DNA from: Euryodendron excelsum
Taxonomy: Eukaryota > Streptophyta > Magnoliopsida > Ericales > Pentaphylacaceae
NCBI GenBank assembly: GCA_033060915.1
Contig: CM065394.1
Location: 38,140,501 to 38,204,500 of the forward strand
DNA: 64,000 bases
Reading direction: 5' to 3'
Below the pieces are notes generated by a model. The model was not told where the DNA came from and made no database searches. It saw only the letters and a list, made by a program, of their open reading frames with translations. The translations under genes and the position numbers were made by a program. Position 1 is the first letter of the stretch. Every line of letters starts with the position of its first letter. Below are positions 10,294 to 21,715 of the stretch, piece by piece.

Positions 10294-13200
10294 CTAGGTA
10301 GTAGGCTCTTCCTGCTGTATAGAGATATCAGGGAGAACTATGGAGTCAAGGGTCAGATCAATTGTAGGGAGGGCTTGAAGGCTGGCATCAAAGGCGGCTA
10401 TGGCTTGCTGAAAGTTGGCTTCCAACTTCTTTAGTTTGGCCCTAGCTTCCTTCAAAGGAACATCGAAGGAGTCAAGCATGATGGTGTTCTCTTCGTGCCG
10501 CTCCAGACAACCAGAGATGTTTAGGCAATCCTTTAACCTATCTAAGGGAAATCCCAATGCCTCAAAATCAGAAAGCTCACTCAATTCTTTATGAAGGCAC
10601 TCTTCATCAACCTCATACACCCTCATTTTGGCCAGCCTTCTAAAGTAGGTACCTAGCTACTCCAGCACCATCACGCCTATTAGGCGCCCAACCAGTTTGA
10701 AGCCAGCAAAAGTATCAGGATGTGCTCTCTTGATATGTTCAAGGAAGGGATGTAGTTCTTCGTCTATCAGGCACCCTAAAAACTCAGCAATTTTCTTTTC
10801 TTTTACTCTAGTAGCAACTCTAGACTCTGGGGCAATTAGAGATTTCTAAGGAGCCCCAGAAGTAGTAGCAATAGGAACTGCACTCTTCAGAAAAACTTAT
10901 GCTTACACAACTCATAATTAGACATATCCAAGCAAAAGTAGAAGAACAAATAAAGACGAAGTAAAAAAAGGATATGGCAGAGGACCTTCTTCGAGACTAG
11001 CCGACTGGACGAGTCCACATCGTCTGCTAGCCTACCCCTCCCACAATGAGAACCTTTTTTCAATGATCATGTCTCTGCAACAAACTCATACTGCTCCCTA
11101 ATAGGGGTTTCATAATCCTCTTCTTCTTCATTACCTTCTCTTTCCTCATCGCTCTTTGAAGTGCCACTACCCTGCTAGTTATCATCTCCGTTTCCCTCCT
11201 TGTTTGTCTCCTTTACATCCTCCTCAGGAGTCTCGTCAGCATCAGAAGCATCGCTACTCAGTTCCTCCACCTCTGTCTCGTGGAAGCAAAACAAGCTCAC
11301 TATAGTGCACAAAACAAAAAAAATAAAATAAAATAAAATCCAACAGGACGAGAGGGAGAAAACTGAATTCACTTGTTGCCTTCTTTTTCTTTGAGGCAGA
11401 CCCCTTACTCTTCCCACACAACTGGAGCCTTGAGCTATGGACAATGAAGCAGGCAAGGAGAGAAACAGTTAATGGTAGTCAGTCAAACTCTTTAGGAAAG
11501 CATAAAAAATCATAAGGCATAATTTACTTTACGAATGCGTTTTGGGAAGGGGTGAAGGAAGACATAGGCACTGGTTGCTTGCCCAAATGAACACCAAAGG
11601 ATGGGTAGGCCCTCTTAGGAGTAAAGGTCTTCAGGGTTCCCTTTGGGGCACTCATCTTCAGTTGATAGATCAAAGACTTCAAAGCTTGCCGCTTAGAGCC
11701 CTTGGGGAGGACAGGGCTAAAAGGAGCAAAGCGATTGTGAGATCCCTTGTCCCACTTCTGATTCCTCTTCGTGGTCAGATGAAAAGAGGAATCTTACTTT
11801 CCTATGGAAGCAACCTTCACACGATCCGCGTCCCGAGAGCAAAAGAAGAATAAGTAATCCAAGTTATTTCGCCAATACAGTTTGTGGTGGAGGATAAACT
11901 AGCCCTCACTTTCAATAGGCGAGAAATCAATGGTTGGATATCTTGAAAAGTTAGACTCTGGAGCATTCACCCAAAACTTCTGCATGCATTCCTCGAAGGT
12001 GGACTTGTCAGGGGTAGGGGCATGAGGTATCCCCTGATCATACCCAAACTGCGTCAAGGCCCTATCAGGACGGTACACATGACACCACTCCCATCCTCAT
12101 TCAAAAATGGAAGAAGCCCTGGCATGATCATCACCAGCAACTCATGGACGTCGGTAGGAAGAAGGCCTGCACTATAAGAGAATTCATAATGATGCGTCTG
12201 CAGAGGGTAAGTAATGGGAACATGAGCTCTGATGTTTCTATCTATGTAGGGGCGGATAATGAACTTCTCAGAGTCATCAATAAACTGGCCCAAGTCCTGG
12301 GTGCTAATCACCTCGAACCACCTCACCATAAGGGGTTCCCCCTCCTTTGTTCGTGTCAACACCGCATGACCCTCTTTATTCATAGTAGTCATAGTCACGC
12401 TAACAGAAAGGATCTTGGAGTGATGGACCAACCCCCTGAAACGTTTAACCAAATAAGCTAAAAGGAATTGGGCATGGACATAGCTTCCTACGTTATACCG
12501 ACCCACTGAGCGCTTCAAGTCGTACTTCAGTTGATCCAGGCATAGGTATAGGCTCCCCAAGAACAAAGGGGCCAGGTTAATCTTCTTTCCTTTTGATAGC
12601 AGAGCAGCAAGAGGGTACACCGACAACGAGACAGAATCCATAGGGGCTCTAGGAAGGATGAAAGTTAAAAGAAAGAAGGCAAGAAAAGCAGAGAAGTAGT
12701 TGAACTGACCATAGCCTGGCCCTTCAAAATATTTCAAGACGCCGCTTGAGGAGGTGGATTTTGGTTGAATGTCTCTAAAGAAGTAGTGAATCCATGCAAC
12801 ATAAGTGAATTTGTTGGTAGGCACTCGTTCGACCAACTGCCTCCCGTCATTGTCAAAGAGTGAGTTAAAACTTTGGGTAGCACGGTACCCTCGGTCCAAC
12901 TCCTTCACTATGGCCTTTTTATCTACAGATAAGAGATGAAGTTTGATGTCATGATCACCAGTATGGGGAAGGCACATCAGTGACACAGTGTCTTCCAGGG
13001 TAGGCTCCAACTCCCCCCATCGAGCCACAAAAGTGTAGGAGTCTGTGCTCGACCGAGAGATCAGAAGATCCAAGTTGGGGATGTGTCGTCTAACGGCCGA
13101 GTTCCTTGAAAGGCAAACAAAATCATACAAGCCAACTACCCTCAGACGGGCTGTTAGGTCTGCCTCAGCTCGGACGTCATCAACCCACTCCGGCCAGCCA

Positions 13201-13313
13201 AAGGTAGAAGATGAAAGGCATAGAATTGAAAGAAAGAATGGGAGATGTCGCCCCTCTGTAACCGAAGTCGGAAGATGGACTTTGGTTTGATCATGTCGCA
13301 ATCTTTTAGAGAA
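10294..13313 (-). pseudogene. Antisense captured plant mobile domain (PMD) gene inside the Tat element
   Basis: The minus strand between integrase and the 3' LTR holds a gene-like region. The largest part is an open frame at 12054-13313 with no obvious ATG start. It has plant mobile domain / aminotransferase-like features: WPEWVDDV, LRVVGLYDFVCLSRN, the WGELEPTLEDTVSLMCLP block, YVAWIHYFF and a hydrophobic FLAFFLLTF stretch. Homology continues past the 12054 stop in another frame (VYRPDRALTQFGYDQG), so a frameshift lies near 12080. Further exon-like pieces follow, with GT/AG-like joints: a basic KGSASKKKK segment near 11400, an acidic segment (11175-11270) and a coiled-coil-like segment (10294-10626). 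The function of PMD proteins encoded in transposons is not established. Confidence 0.75.
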
Positions 13314-14020
13314 GCCTCCAGCCCGGGAATAAGAAGGTTAGGAGGTTATTCGCCTTAGTAAGGAAGCCAATAACTCCCCTCCAAAACTTGTCTCCTGGCC
13401 CCCCAAGGTAGGGAGCCCACATTCAGTTGCTATCCGGAGGTAACTAGGATGAATCCTTGTAACTAGATGCATAATCCTTGCTGGAGGGTTTAACATAGTT
13501 ATTGGCAGATTTTTAGGCTTTATGTTTCTTTGCCATGATGACTGGGGTTTTAAGTTACAACAAGGTTAGGTTAAAAAATGAGAGCAAAACCAAAGAAGAA
13601 ATAGAAGAAGGGAAGTTGAGAAATGAAAAGAAGAGGTGTTGGGGTTGTATGATTAGCAGTTACAACTGCACCTCTCTCTCTCTCTCTATCCCTCTCATAC
13701 TTACATACCACCTCTCTCTCTCCTGCTAGCTGTCTTGAATTTCAAAATTTAAAGTGACAACAGTTAATGGCCCTGCGCTAGAAACCACTGCATGTTAAGG
13801 CAATGTGATTTTTAGGGCAGCGAAGCAGACGCTGCATGAAGAAGATAGAAAGGCGATGTGACTCCTTGACCAAGGACTAGTTCTCAGCCAATAGGAAGGG
13901 AAAGTCTTTGGAGAAAAGTGGGGAACTAGGCGTAGGAGTGATAAGGATGAGGGCCTTTTAACTGATTAAGTTACACGTACAAGCCTTGGAGTATGTGTCT
14001 TCCACGTGCAACGGGCAAAA
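13314..14020. other. Tat element, non-coding segment before the 3' LTR
   Basis: No coding signal. It contains CT-rich microsatellite patches near 13674-13720. The polypurine tract expected just before the 3' LTR is not clean; the last bases before TG read GCAACGGGCAAAA, with a better purine stretch near 13910. Confidence 0.6.
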
Positions 14021-14338
14021 TGTAGATGGTCAAAATTCCTTGGTCAACCATGAACCAATGGCCCTGCAAGGTAGCCCAGAGGTATTCCTGGAGTATTGGC
14101 CTACCATCCCGGCCCATATACAATTAGACCCATTCTGAAGTGTATTTCCCCCACTGCCAAAGAGGAACAGGTGGATTGGGCCTCCAGATGATAGAAGGAC
14201 TGAGAAGCATCAGGCCTTCCCAAGCCTAGTCTGAGAGGACTAGGTCTGAGAGTCCATCAGCCCTCCCTATACATGGCAGACACTAGAATTCCTCTCCAAT
14301 AACTGAGTCTCAAAGGTAAGAGAGAGAGAGAGAGAGAG

Positions 14339-14384
<46 letters not shown>

Positions 14385-14990
14385 AACCCCCTTGAGAGAA
14401 TATTAGAGGGAGAACCATTGGGCCAGGTGGTAAGACCTAATGGTCTCCTCTCCTAATAATCATGAGGAGGTTCACCTGCAGAAATCGTTGCTGGTGGTCC
14501 CCACGTACTGGGATTAGGACGTGTCATGGATTAGTTGACTAGAGTGTGAGATATGCCACTGTACATGTGTGAAGTACCATGAGGAGCTCGTGGTACAGTG
14601 CGTTTGGCCTGGCAGAGCAAAGCAGGGAGGATCTTATGGTCCCTGGGTCACTTGGTGCATGCTGTGTGATTTCTTGGTGCTCAAACACTAAGATGCTCGT
14701 GTGTGTGTATATATAATGTACATCAGCTATGAGGAGAGAGGATTGGAGAGATTTTCATCTTCTTCTCTGGCTGAACCAAGGAAAAACCCTAGAGCCAGCA
14801 ACTCTAATTCCAGAGCTACGAGCTCAAGCGCTCTAGGAACATTTTGGCACTTTCTCTGTACTTAGCCAATTGCACCCTCAGTCCATCTTCTCCACCACTT
14901 CTGAGTCTCTTCTGACCATACACCTTTCTTAACCTCTCCAAGAATGAACTTTCGCTCAAGTTTAGCACTATCCAGTTCTGACCCTCTACA
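14021..14990 (+). repeat. 3' LTR of the Tat element
   Basis: 970 bp, TG to CA, colinear with the 5' LTR apart from substitutions and small indels. The main length difference is a long (GA)n tract at about 14320-14382. Confidence 0.93.
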
Positions 14991-14995
14991 AGATT

Positions 14996-15151
14996 CATCA
15001 CCTTCTATAGTGGCTGAGAGAAGAGATGATATATTCGGGGTCTTTGTGATATATTCTTCCCACCAAAGTCAGAACAATCAATAGAGCTATTTGCTTCATC
15101 TAAATTAAAATAAAGGGTGGCACCATCAGATAGGGTGGATGATTTGAGTCC
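14996..15151 (-). pseudogene. Truncated ERF-VII duplicate, upstream part
   Basis: The minus strand matches the middle of ERF exon 2 (LKSST, IDCSDFG, the [12 protein letters not shown] region, the last frameshifted here). Homology to 46136-46291 stops abruptly at 15151, which is therefore the breakpoint of the duplication. This piece and 2412-2660 were contiguous before the Tat insertion. Confidence 0.88.
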
Positions 15152-15455
15152 TGCTCGATAAAATGCTTGAACCAGACAAAGTCCATTCATCAACATGTTT
15201 GAGTAGATTTTTCAATTTCTTTGAGCTTTAACCATCCAATCAAGTGAATTTTAAAATTGAGGGATCTCCAAAATTCGTATTTTTAGTTATTGGATTCTTA
15301 TATTTGCATGTGTTTTTGGCATAATTGAGGTGAAATGTTTTTAATTGTCATTTTGGTTTTTTACCCCGTTTTCTTGTAAATGCCTTCTAAAAGTTCAACT
15401 AGTTCTTTGCCTTCAAAATATTTTATCTTCGTCTTTGCAACTAGTTTGACAAGAG

Positions 15456-15458
<3 letters not shown>

Positions 15459-15505
<47 letters not shown>

Positions 15506-15538
15506 TGTGTGTGTGCGTGCGTGTGTGTGTGTGTGTGT
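15459..15538. repeat. Compound (GA)n-(TG)n microsatellite
   Basis: About 44 bp of GA repeats run directly into about 36 bp of TG repeats with two interruptions (GTGCGTGCG). Confidence 0.95.
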
Positions 15539-16852
15539 TTTGGGATAGGAAAGTGGGGAAAGAAATCAAAATGAGAGGAGGATATATTTTCATTTCATTT
15601 CATTTCATTTTATCTTCATTTTTTTTTATTGCTAATGAAGGGTAGTTTTATCATTTCATTTGGTCAAGTTGGCCAACAAACAGAAAAAGGTTGACAGAGC
15701 TTATGGCAGGGGGTCTTTCTGTCTATTTACAAAATCTTAGAGGGTCTAGGTGCTTATTTTTTAAAGGTAGTGGTGCTAGCCGCTGATACTCCAAACCTCA
15801 AGGGGTTTAGGTGAAATTCACCCTTTAATAACCCTTAAATCAATTTTTAATTAATATATTATATTATATATTTTATATCTTGCACTCTTGATTAAATATG
15901 TCTATCCATCTCTAAATTTTGAATGCATAATGACATTGCATTACAGCTATAATTATAAATATATACATATATATATTTTTTCAAGTTTTGTAGTTGTTTA
16001 TTTAGTTTAATCTACAACTAAGTGACTTAAAAGAGCACATGAACAAAACACACACGCTATGCGATATGGCACAATATTCCCATCATCATTAAAACATGTA
16101 GGCTACCTTTATTTTGTGGATAAGATTACGATATTAAATTGCTAATTATGTGTTTGTCAAACTTTAATCGTCGTTTGATTGAAAAAAGAAGGCCACAATA
16201 AATAATTGAAAGAGAGTTTTTTTTAATTGGGAGGTGGAAATTAATGCCAAAAACTGAAAAATAGAGAGATTATTAAGGAAGGAAAAATATAAATAATCGA
16301 AATGTAAAATTAATTATATTTAACCCTTTTTTGGAAGTAAAATTATTTCAGGACATATAACCACCTCAACATGCATAACCATATGGTGACTTCCGCGCAT
16401 TACGTGGACCTTCTAGACGTGCTGAGAGAGAGAGAAAAATAAAGAAATAGGCAGCAATGATTAATAACGTGGGATTAATTGCTCTTTAATCATATGATTG
16501 AGTAATTTTTGGGAGGAGTTGGCTACGACACAGTCCAACTCTGTCGAGATTGAACATGATTCGGAGTTGACCGTTCGTCTTTCGTAAGGCGGACCTGTTC
16601 AAAACTTTCCTTGTAAAGCTCTTGCTGAAGACTCAGGATGTTAGTGATTATGGTACATACAAGAATTGAGAAATTTGAGAATCGAATTAACCCAATCTCT
16701 TTAGGTTGTTTTGATCCGATTTTTTGAAAAAACGTAATTTAATTTTGAGTTAAAAAAAAAAAACTAAATAAAAGATCAAATTAATTCTGAATTTAGCAAG
16801 GACCTGACTCGACTTTACTCATGCACAACCCTATTAGTGATCCATCAAGTAT

Positions 16853-16990
16853 ACTCTATAAGAAGGAAGCCAGTGCGCTTATTCAAATGAGAGTAAGATC
16901 AAAATGAAAACTTCACAAATTTTAATGATCACCCTTCTGGTTGCTGACATGGTTGTGACTTTTTTTTTAATTTATTTTTATTTTATGGAC
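16853..16990 (+). other. TATA box plus signal-peptide-like mini-ORF
   Basis: A TATA-like element (CTCTATAAGAAG) at about 16853-16864 lies 39 bp before an ATG at 16903. The ATG opens a short peptide starting MKTSQILMITLLVADMVV, which has the hydrophobic character of a secretion signal, and then runs into a T-rich tract. It may be the 5' fragment of a small secreted-peptide gene. No continuation was found. Confidence 0.25.
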
Positions 16991-17902
16991 TAGCCCCTTT
17001 TATTTGGTTATTGACTCTTGTTGAGCATGCTTTATCATCTTATATAAACTATTAAGCCCACATTTTGTACAATTAGACAAAGGGTAAAGTTATACAATTA
17101 AAAAATTAATACATAAATTATTACTATAATGATGTGATTAAATAAGAGTTATTCACTTTAAAATAAAACCTCAATTATGATGACTTTTAATTACAATAAT
17201 ATCACTGTCACATTATTTTTATACAATTTTCTATATAAATTTTTTGAAATAATAGTATTTTCCTGAAGCTGTTTGTGAATTAAGTATTTGGCAATAGAAA
17301 AGAAAAAAAAAAAAGAAATAAAAAGATGATAAAAAATAGAACAAAAATATTTTTTTATTTTGTTTACTTTTCTCTCACCTTTTTTATTTTTTTTATTTTT
17401 TATTTTTGATAAATCTAAGTTTCAAAACACTAAAGAAAAAAATGTTACTTCCGTTGTATAAGAAAACATTTCAAAATGTGGGTCCATTTTGTTGGGCACT
17501 GCTGCACCAGCCACGAAATTAAAGCTGGTTCTAGGAGACAAGAACAGACTGCTGTCTAATGACCCCAAGAAATTAGATAGCCATGCAGTTAGGATTCAAA
17601 TATTCGAATTCCGATTTCCAAAATGCACTTTACGATAAAGAATCAACAACCCATCAAAATATGGTAGTTTTGAAAACGTCTCCTTCTTCTTCTTAATTAT
17701 GTTTGTTTCTATTCCAACATGCACTGCAAATATTAGTACCTTCGCCACGTGAAGCATCTCCAGCATGATCGATTCTATTCATCAAACAGAGTATATATAT
17801 TTCCCATATATAATTTAGTTTCCATCACAGAGAGAACGATATGATTCAGTGTCTTAGTCTACAATAGCTGGGGATGGAACTATATATATCTATGTACATG
17901 CT

Positions 17903-19828
17903 CTACGCTAGTTTCTGTTGAAAGAGTGCTTTCAAATTGTAAGGCCAGGCGATAGTCGGAGCTCCACTCCACATTAGCCTGGCAAATTGCTGATTAGAAA
18001 TTTCAGTAGGATGAGCAGCATCAAAGAGCACATATTCACTTGCATTGCCACACAACTCATACTCTTTCACTCCTCTCTTCCCTCCGCAGCTGGTAACCCC
18101 CCGGTACGGACCCGGGCCGCAGCATGCAGTTTTTCCTTCCTTGAAACCTTTCACAACATAAAATCACCAAAATGAATGTCAGTAAGATCATATATATATA
18201 TATATCCCTAATATTGTAAGAACATAACACTTAAAACGTACCATATTGTGATGGGTTGTCCAATCTTTCACTTAAAAAAGTGTAGTGGTCGAAATTTGAG
18301 TATACAAATCCTTGTAACTGGCTTTCAAGCTTCTGAAGGGCTTTGGAGAGAGCAATATTGTGTAGCTTTACTCTTGCTGTTAACTCTTCCATGCATTCAC
18401 CAGTGTTTTCTGGATTGAATGCTCTTGATAGTGGTAGACAACCCAAAGGCCCTAAGCTAACAAATCCAAATTTCCTCCCTCCTCTCTTATATATTTCCTG
18501 TGAAAATTAAGAGTTGAAAATAATAATAATAATCAAGCTCTGAAAAACATAGATCAACTACTGAATTATTGTATATGAGATGTATTTACTTGAATTGCAG
18601 CTGTTAAGTTGCCAATCACCATCTCCACATATTCTTCTCTGGGATATGACAGAAAGGCACTAGAGTTTGGGAAGAAGTAAGGGCTAAGGTAATCGTTGCT
18701 TCCGACGCTAAACAAATAAACGGCCCTTGATAGTACTCTCTTGGCTTCCTTGTCACCTAGCTGCTGCTTCAAGGATCTCTCTACATTCTTCAAATAGCCT
18801 ACCTGTGTTTTAAGATCAATCACCTAAAAAAATACAAGGCAACCATGTTATTGAGTGAAAAGAAATTGTATGTAGGGTACACCAAGTAAAAAAGAAATGT
18901 CACATACCCTTCCCCGGAAAGTTTCAACTAGGGCACCTGCTCCACCGGAGGCAAAGTTTACCCCATTAGTGAATTGATGATTGTAAGGTTGCTTATATGG
19001 TGGAAGCAATGGGAGTTTTGCATATTCAGCTGCAAAAAAACCGTCAAGGGTGAGTTGGGTGGTAATTCAGATGCTATTGAAACAAGTCAGACCATCACCA
19101 ATCCCAAAAACTTAAGCTAAATAGGAGAGAAGGCCAATAATACATATCAAGTTCTCTTAACACCTTTTGATAAGTGCAACCTTGTCTTACACATAAAGAT
19201 GTAACATACAAATATAGAGAGAAACATAATGGAATCGGAGAACAAATATAGATGAAGCGACTTGAACCCAAAAATCTCTCCCAACTTGAGCCCTAATACC
19301 ATGTTAAGTCACCATTTAATCTAAAATTTAAGCTGCCAGGTAAACACCTAACAATACAAGGCATACATATATATAGACAGAAATGGACTGCAATCAGAAA
19401 ACCAATGCAAATGGAGATACTTGAGAACCTAAGACCTCTTCCCAACTTGTGAAATCTGGTACAATTTTAAATAGGCACTAGCCCTAAAAGCTTGAGTTGG
19501 TTAGAAAGTGGTCCAATAATGTATATTAAGCTCCCTAAAAACTAACATAATATACCATCTTACCAATAAAATCAGGGATTAGACGGCCATCGGAACATCT
19601 CCCCGTGGGGTAGTTGAAGGTGGTTTCCCCATACGGCCAAAAATTTGCCTGGAAATTGGTGGTAGTGTTGATGTAGTTATTGTTTCCAACATCAAAATAT
19701 GAATCACCGAAGAAGAAGAGGGCCGCGTGATTATCTCTCCGGCTATGGTGACCGTTGCAACTGTTTTGGATGAGAAGGAATGCAATGAGAACCAAAACAG
19801 AGTAGTGGAGGAACCTTAAACTTGCCAT
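17903..19828 (-). CDS. GLIP1-like: GDSL esterase/lipase, GLIP type (copy 1, intact)
   Basis: A serine hydrolase of the SGNH/GDSL family, related to Arabidopsis GLIP1; likely secreted and acting on lipid or ester substrates in the apoplast. Five exons by GT/AG sites and frame: 19828-19564, 19029-18908, 18823-18590, 18497-18242 and 18147-17903 (1122 bp, 373 aa). A hydrophobic signal peptide covers about residues 1-26. Block I FFFGDSYFD places the nucleophile at Ser43. Block II is NFASGGAGAL. Block III GSNDY places the oxyanion Asn at 172. Block V DAAHPTE places Asp335 and His338. Length and exon pattern match the family. It is the only one of four tandem copies without a lesion. In Arabidopsis, GLIP1 works in ethylene-linked defence; the same role here is inference. 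Confidence 0.93.
19030..19563 (-). other. Intron 1 of GLIP copy 1 with inserted repeat-like sequence
   Basis: At 534 bp this is much longer than the other introns (84-94 bp). About 19080-19550 resembles a degenerate dispersed repeat, with two similar blocks (CCAATAATACATATCAAG and CCAATAATGTATATTAAG). I cannot classify it. Confidence 0.4.
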
Positions 19829-19887
19829 TTGAACCTTGAGAAAGTAAGATGAAATTTCGTGGTTCGGTTCTACTTAGTTTCGATTGT

Positions 19888-19895
19888 TATTTATA
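19888..19895 (-). promoter_or_regulatory. TATA box of GLIP copy 1
   Basis: TATAAATA on the minus strand, about 60 bp before the ATG at 19828. The same box is at the same distance in copies 2 and 4. A second TATAAA lies one repeat unit upstream, near 19956-19962. Confidence 0.7.
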
Positions 19896-20024
19896 GAGCC
19901 GCCAGAACAATTCGTGTGGAGAGAAATGGACAAAGAGCAGAAATATTCAAATCTCGTTTATACAGCCGCCAGAACAATTCGTGAGTAGAGAAATGGACAA
20001 AGTGCAGAAATATTCAAATCTCGG
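19891..20024 (-). repeat. 67 bp tandem duplication of the GLIP copy 1 promoter, each unit with a GCC box
   Basis: Units 19891-19957 and 19958-20024 differ at only a few positions. Each begins with TTATA and carries AGCCGCC (19897-19903 and 19964-19970), the core ERF-binding GCC box, next to a TATA-like sequence. Copies 2 and 4 have GGGCCC at the equivalent place and only one unit. Confidence 0.85.
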
Positions 20025-21715
20025 TTGTCTGGACTTTTTTGTCCTGCATTTCTAGAATAATGACGTCAATTTTGTCTAGAAGTTGAATAATCTTAGAATA
20101 AGGATTTCTTTTGATCTGGTTGGAATTTCTACTATTCTGTATACGTGTCAACATACCATTTAATTATATATTTATATGTTTATATTTATTTAAATATCTT
20201 TTTCAGATATAGTAATTTTATAATTGATGCGGAGTATATATATAAATAAATTAATAATATAGTTTTAATACATAGCAGTTTAGTGTGTTGTTACGTACAT
20301 AAGACGAGAAATTTCTCCAACCTATGTAAGAGAAAATCCTTGATCTTATAGTTTGACCATTCATTCAAGAAAAGTTTGCTGGAAAAATCGTTCTTCCCGT
20401 TCTTTCCCCGTTAGTGTCTAAAGAATGGATAAACCATTTTCCATCTCTAATTGCATTGGTATGATCGCTTGGGCAACAAGAAGTTTACTAGGTACTTCCC
20501 CCCAAGAAGAAGAACAAGAAGACAATTAGAAATTTACCAGCATGCACTTTTACATCTAGTATTATTGGAATATTTCTTCATCATATATAGTAATCTTCTG
20601 ATATTGTTGTCCTTTTTCCTTACCCAAGCATATCGAAAAAGACTTTAGCTTAAGCTCGACGGGTAAGTGGAGAGAGGGTCTGACGAGTTGTAAATTAGAT
20701 ATTTTGAGTTTGAAACTTCACAATTTTTTTAAGTTAGGCTGCGAGAGATTTTTTTCTTGTAAATTCCCTAGTCTTGGGCCTTGGTGTAGATAACCTGTCT
20801 TTGACTAGACTGGAAAGAGAATTAATCAAGATACGTTAAGTTGGTCCGGACACCACTAACCATATAACAAAACAAAAAAAAAAAGACTTTCGCTTGATTT
20901 GGTGCTACAATCGTTTGGATGGTGTGGGTAATCTAAAGCCCTGCTGTAAAATGACGGCACTTTGAGAATAAAATGAGCCTTCGCGTAGAAGGGCACGCAG
21001 GTCAAATGGCAGGACTTGAGATACTCATCACAGCGGGACAAAAGTATCGCATGGATTGGTGGCCAAGGATAGAAGATTGTTGAGGCGAGAGATATCGCCT
21101 CAATCCTAAGGGGCCACGAGTCACTTGGGATCAAGGTGAAGCTCTTTGCTTTGACCTGGCTAGCAAAGGAAATATTGAGTACAACGATCTCAAGGGTCAC
21201 ATGTCACTCAAATATAAATCAAGTACGCTTATAAATAAACCTACTACCCTAAGGATAAACAAGGGCAGAGAAGAGGTGAAGCCCTGTCCAAGAATTGAAA
21301 AATACCACTGCTATTTTTTCTTTGTTCACAATTAGTTTTATCCTTCACCTCTATTCGATTCTACTATTCGTGCTGATCTTCTGTTAATTCCTATCTCTCC
21401 GGATCCCTACCTCCCATCATCTACCGATGGCTACATATCACTTTTTTTAAAAAAAAAAGGAAAAATCTACTAGTGAAAAGGCACGGGTAGGACAAGACAA
21501 AATGTTTCCAAAATTTGTCAACTTGCATTCAATTTCACAGAATTGGGCCTGGAGTAACTGAGTCAATTGAAAGACAATTGTCTGATATTTATTAGCCCTT
21601 TGTCCTTATTATTTGCTTACAAGTAGAGAAAATTCGTCAAATTCAAATGGCTAACAGGAGTGGCCCTCAGAAACTATTCTGGATGGAAATACACGACCTT
21701 TCTTCACTTGTCTCT
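20025..21715. other. Intergenic between GLIP copies 1 and 2
   Basis: Upstream flank of copy 1, including a trace of the array-wide promoter block near 20460-20500 (TGGGCAACAAGAAGTTTAC). After a SINE-like unit, 20885-21480 is unclassified and may be an old LTR remnant. No gene. Confidence 0.5.
20648..20884 (+). mobile_element. Probable tRNA-derived SINE (second family)
   Basis: A box A-like stretch (AAGCTCGACGGGTAAGTGG) near 20653 and a box B-like GAGTTTGAAACTTC near 20705 precede a body that ends in an A-rich tail at about 20868-20884. The boxes look decayed at CpG positions. No clear TSD was found. Confidence 0.5.

Larger units (their letters stand above)
2661..14990 (+). mobile_element. 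Ty3/gypsy Tat-lineage LTR retrotransposon with antisense captured gene
   Basis: A near-complete element of 12,330 bp. Two direct LTRs begin TGTAGATGG and end CTACA. The target was AGCTT, as seen in the intact ERF paralogue. The flanks now read AACTT (2656-2660) and AGATT (14991-14995), a 5 bp TSD with one change on each side. Internal order on the plus strand is gag, protease, reverse transcriptase, RNase H, a second RNase H, then integrase. That order, with the extra RNase H between RNase H and integrase, marks the Tat lineage. Between integrase and the 3' LTR lies a 3 kb antisense gene. The pol frames carry many stops and frameshifts, so the copy is dead. Confidence 0.93.
15152..17880. other. 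Intergenic, AT-rich
   Basis: No supported gene. It holds a compound microsatellite at 15459-15538 ((GA)n followed by (TG)n), ATTTC repeats near 15590, and AT-rich filler with poly-A/poly-T tracts. A small start-like element at 16853-16990 is listed separately. Confidence 0.6.

Noticed and set aside
15459..15538. CRISPR-like or regulatory repeat array
   Set aside because: It is a simple GA/TG microsatellite without spacers; this is a plant genome.
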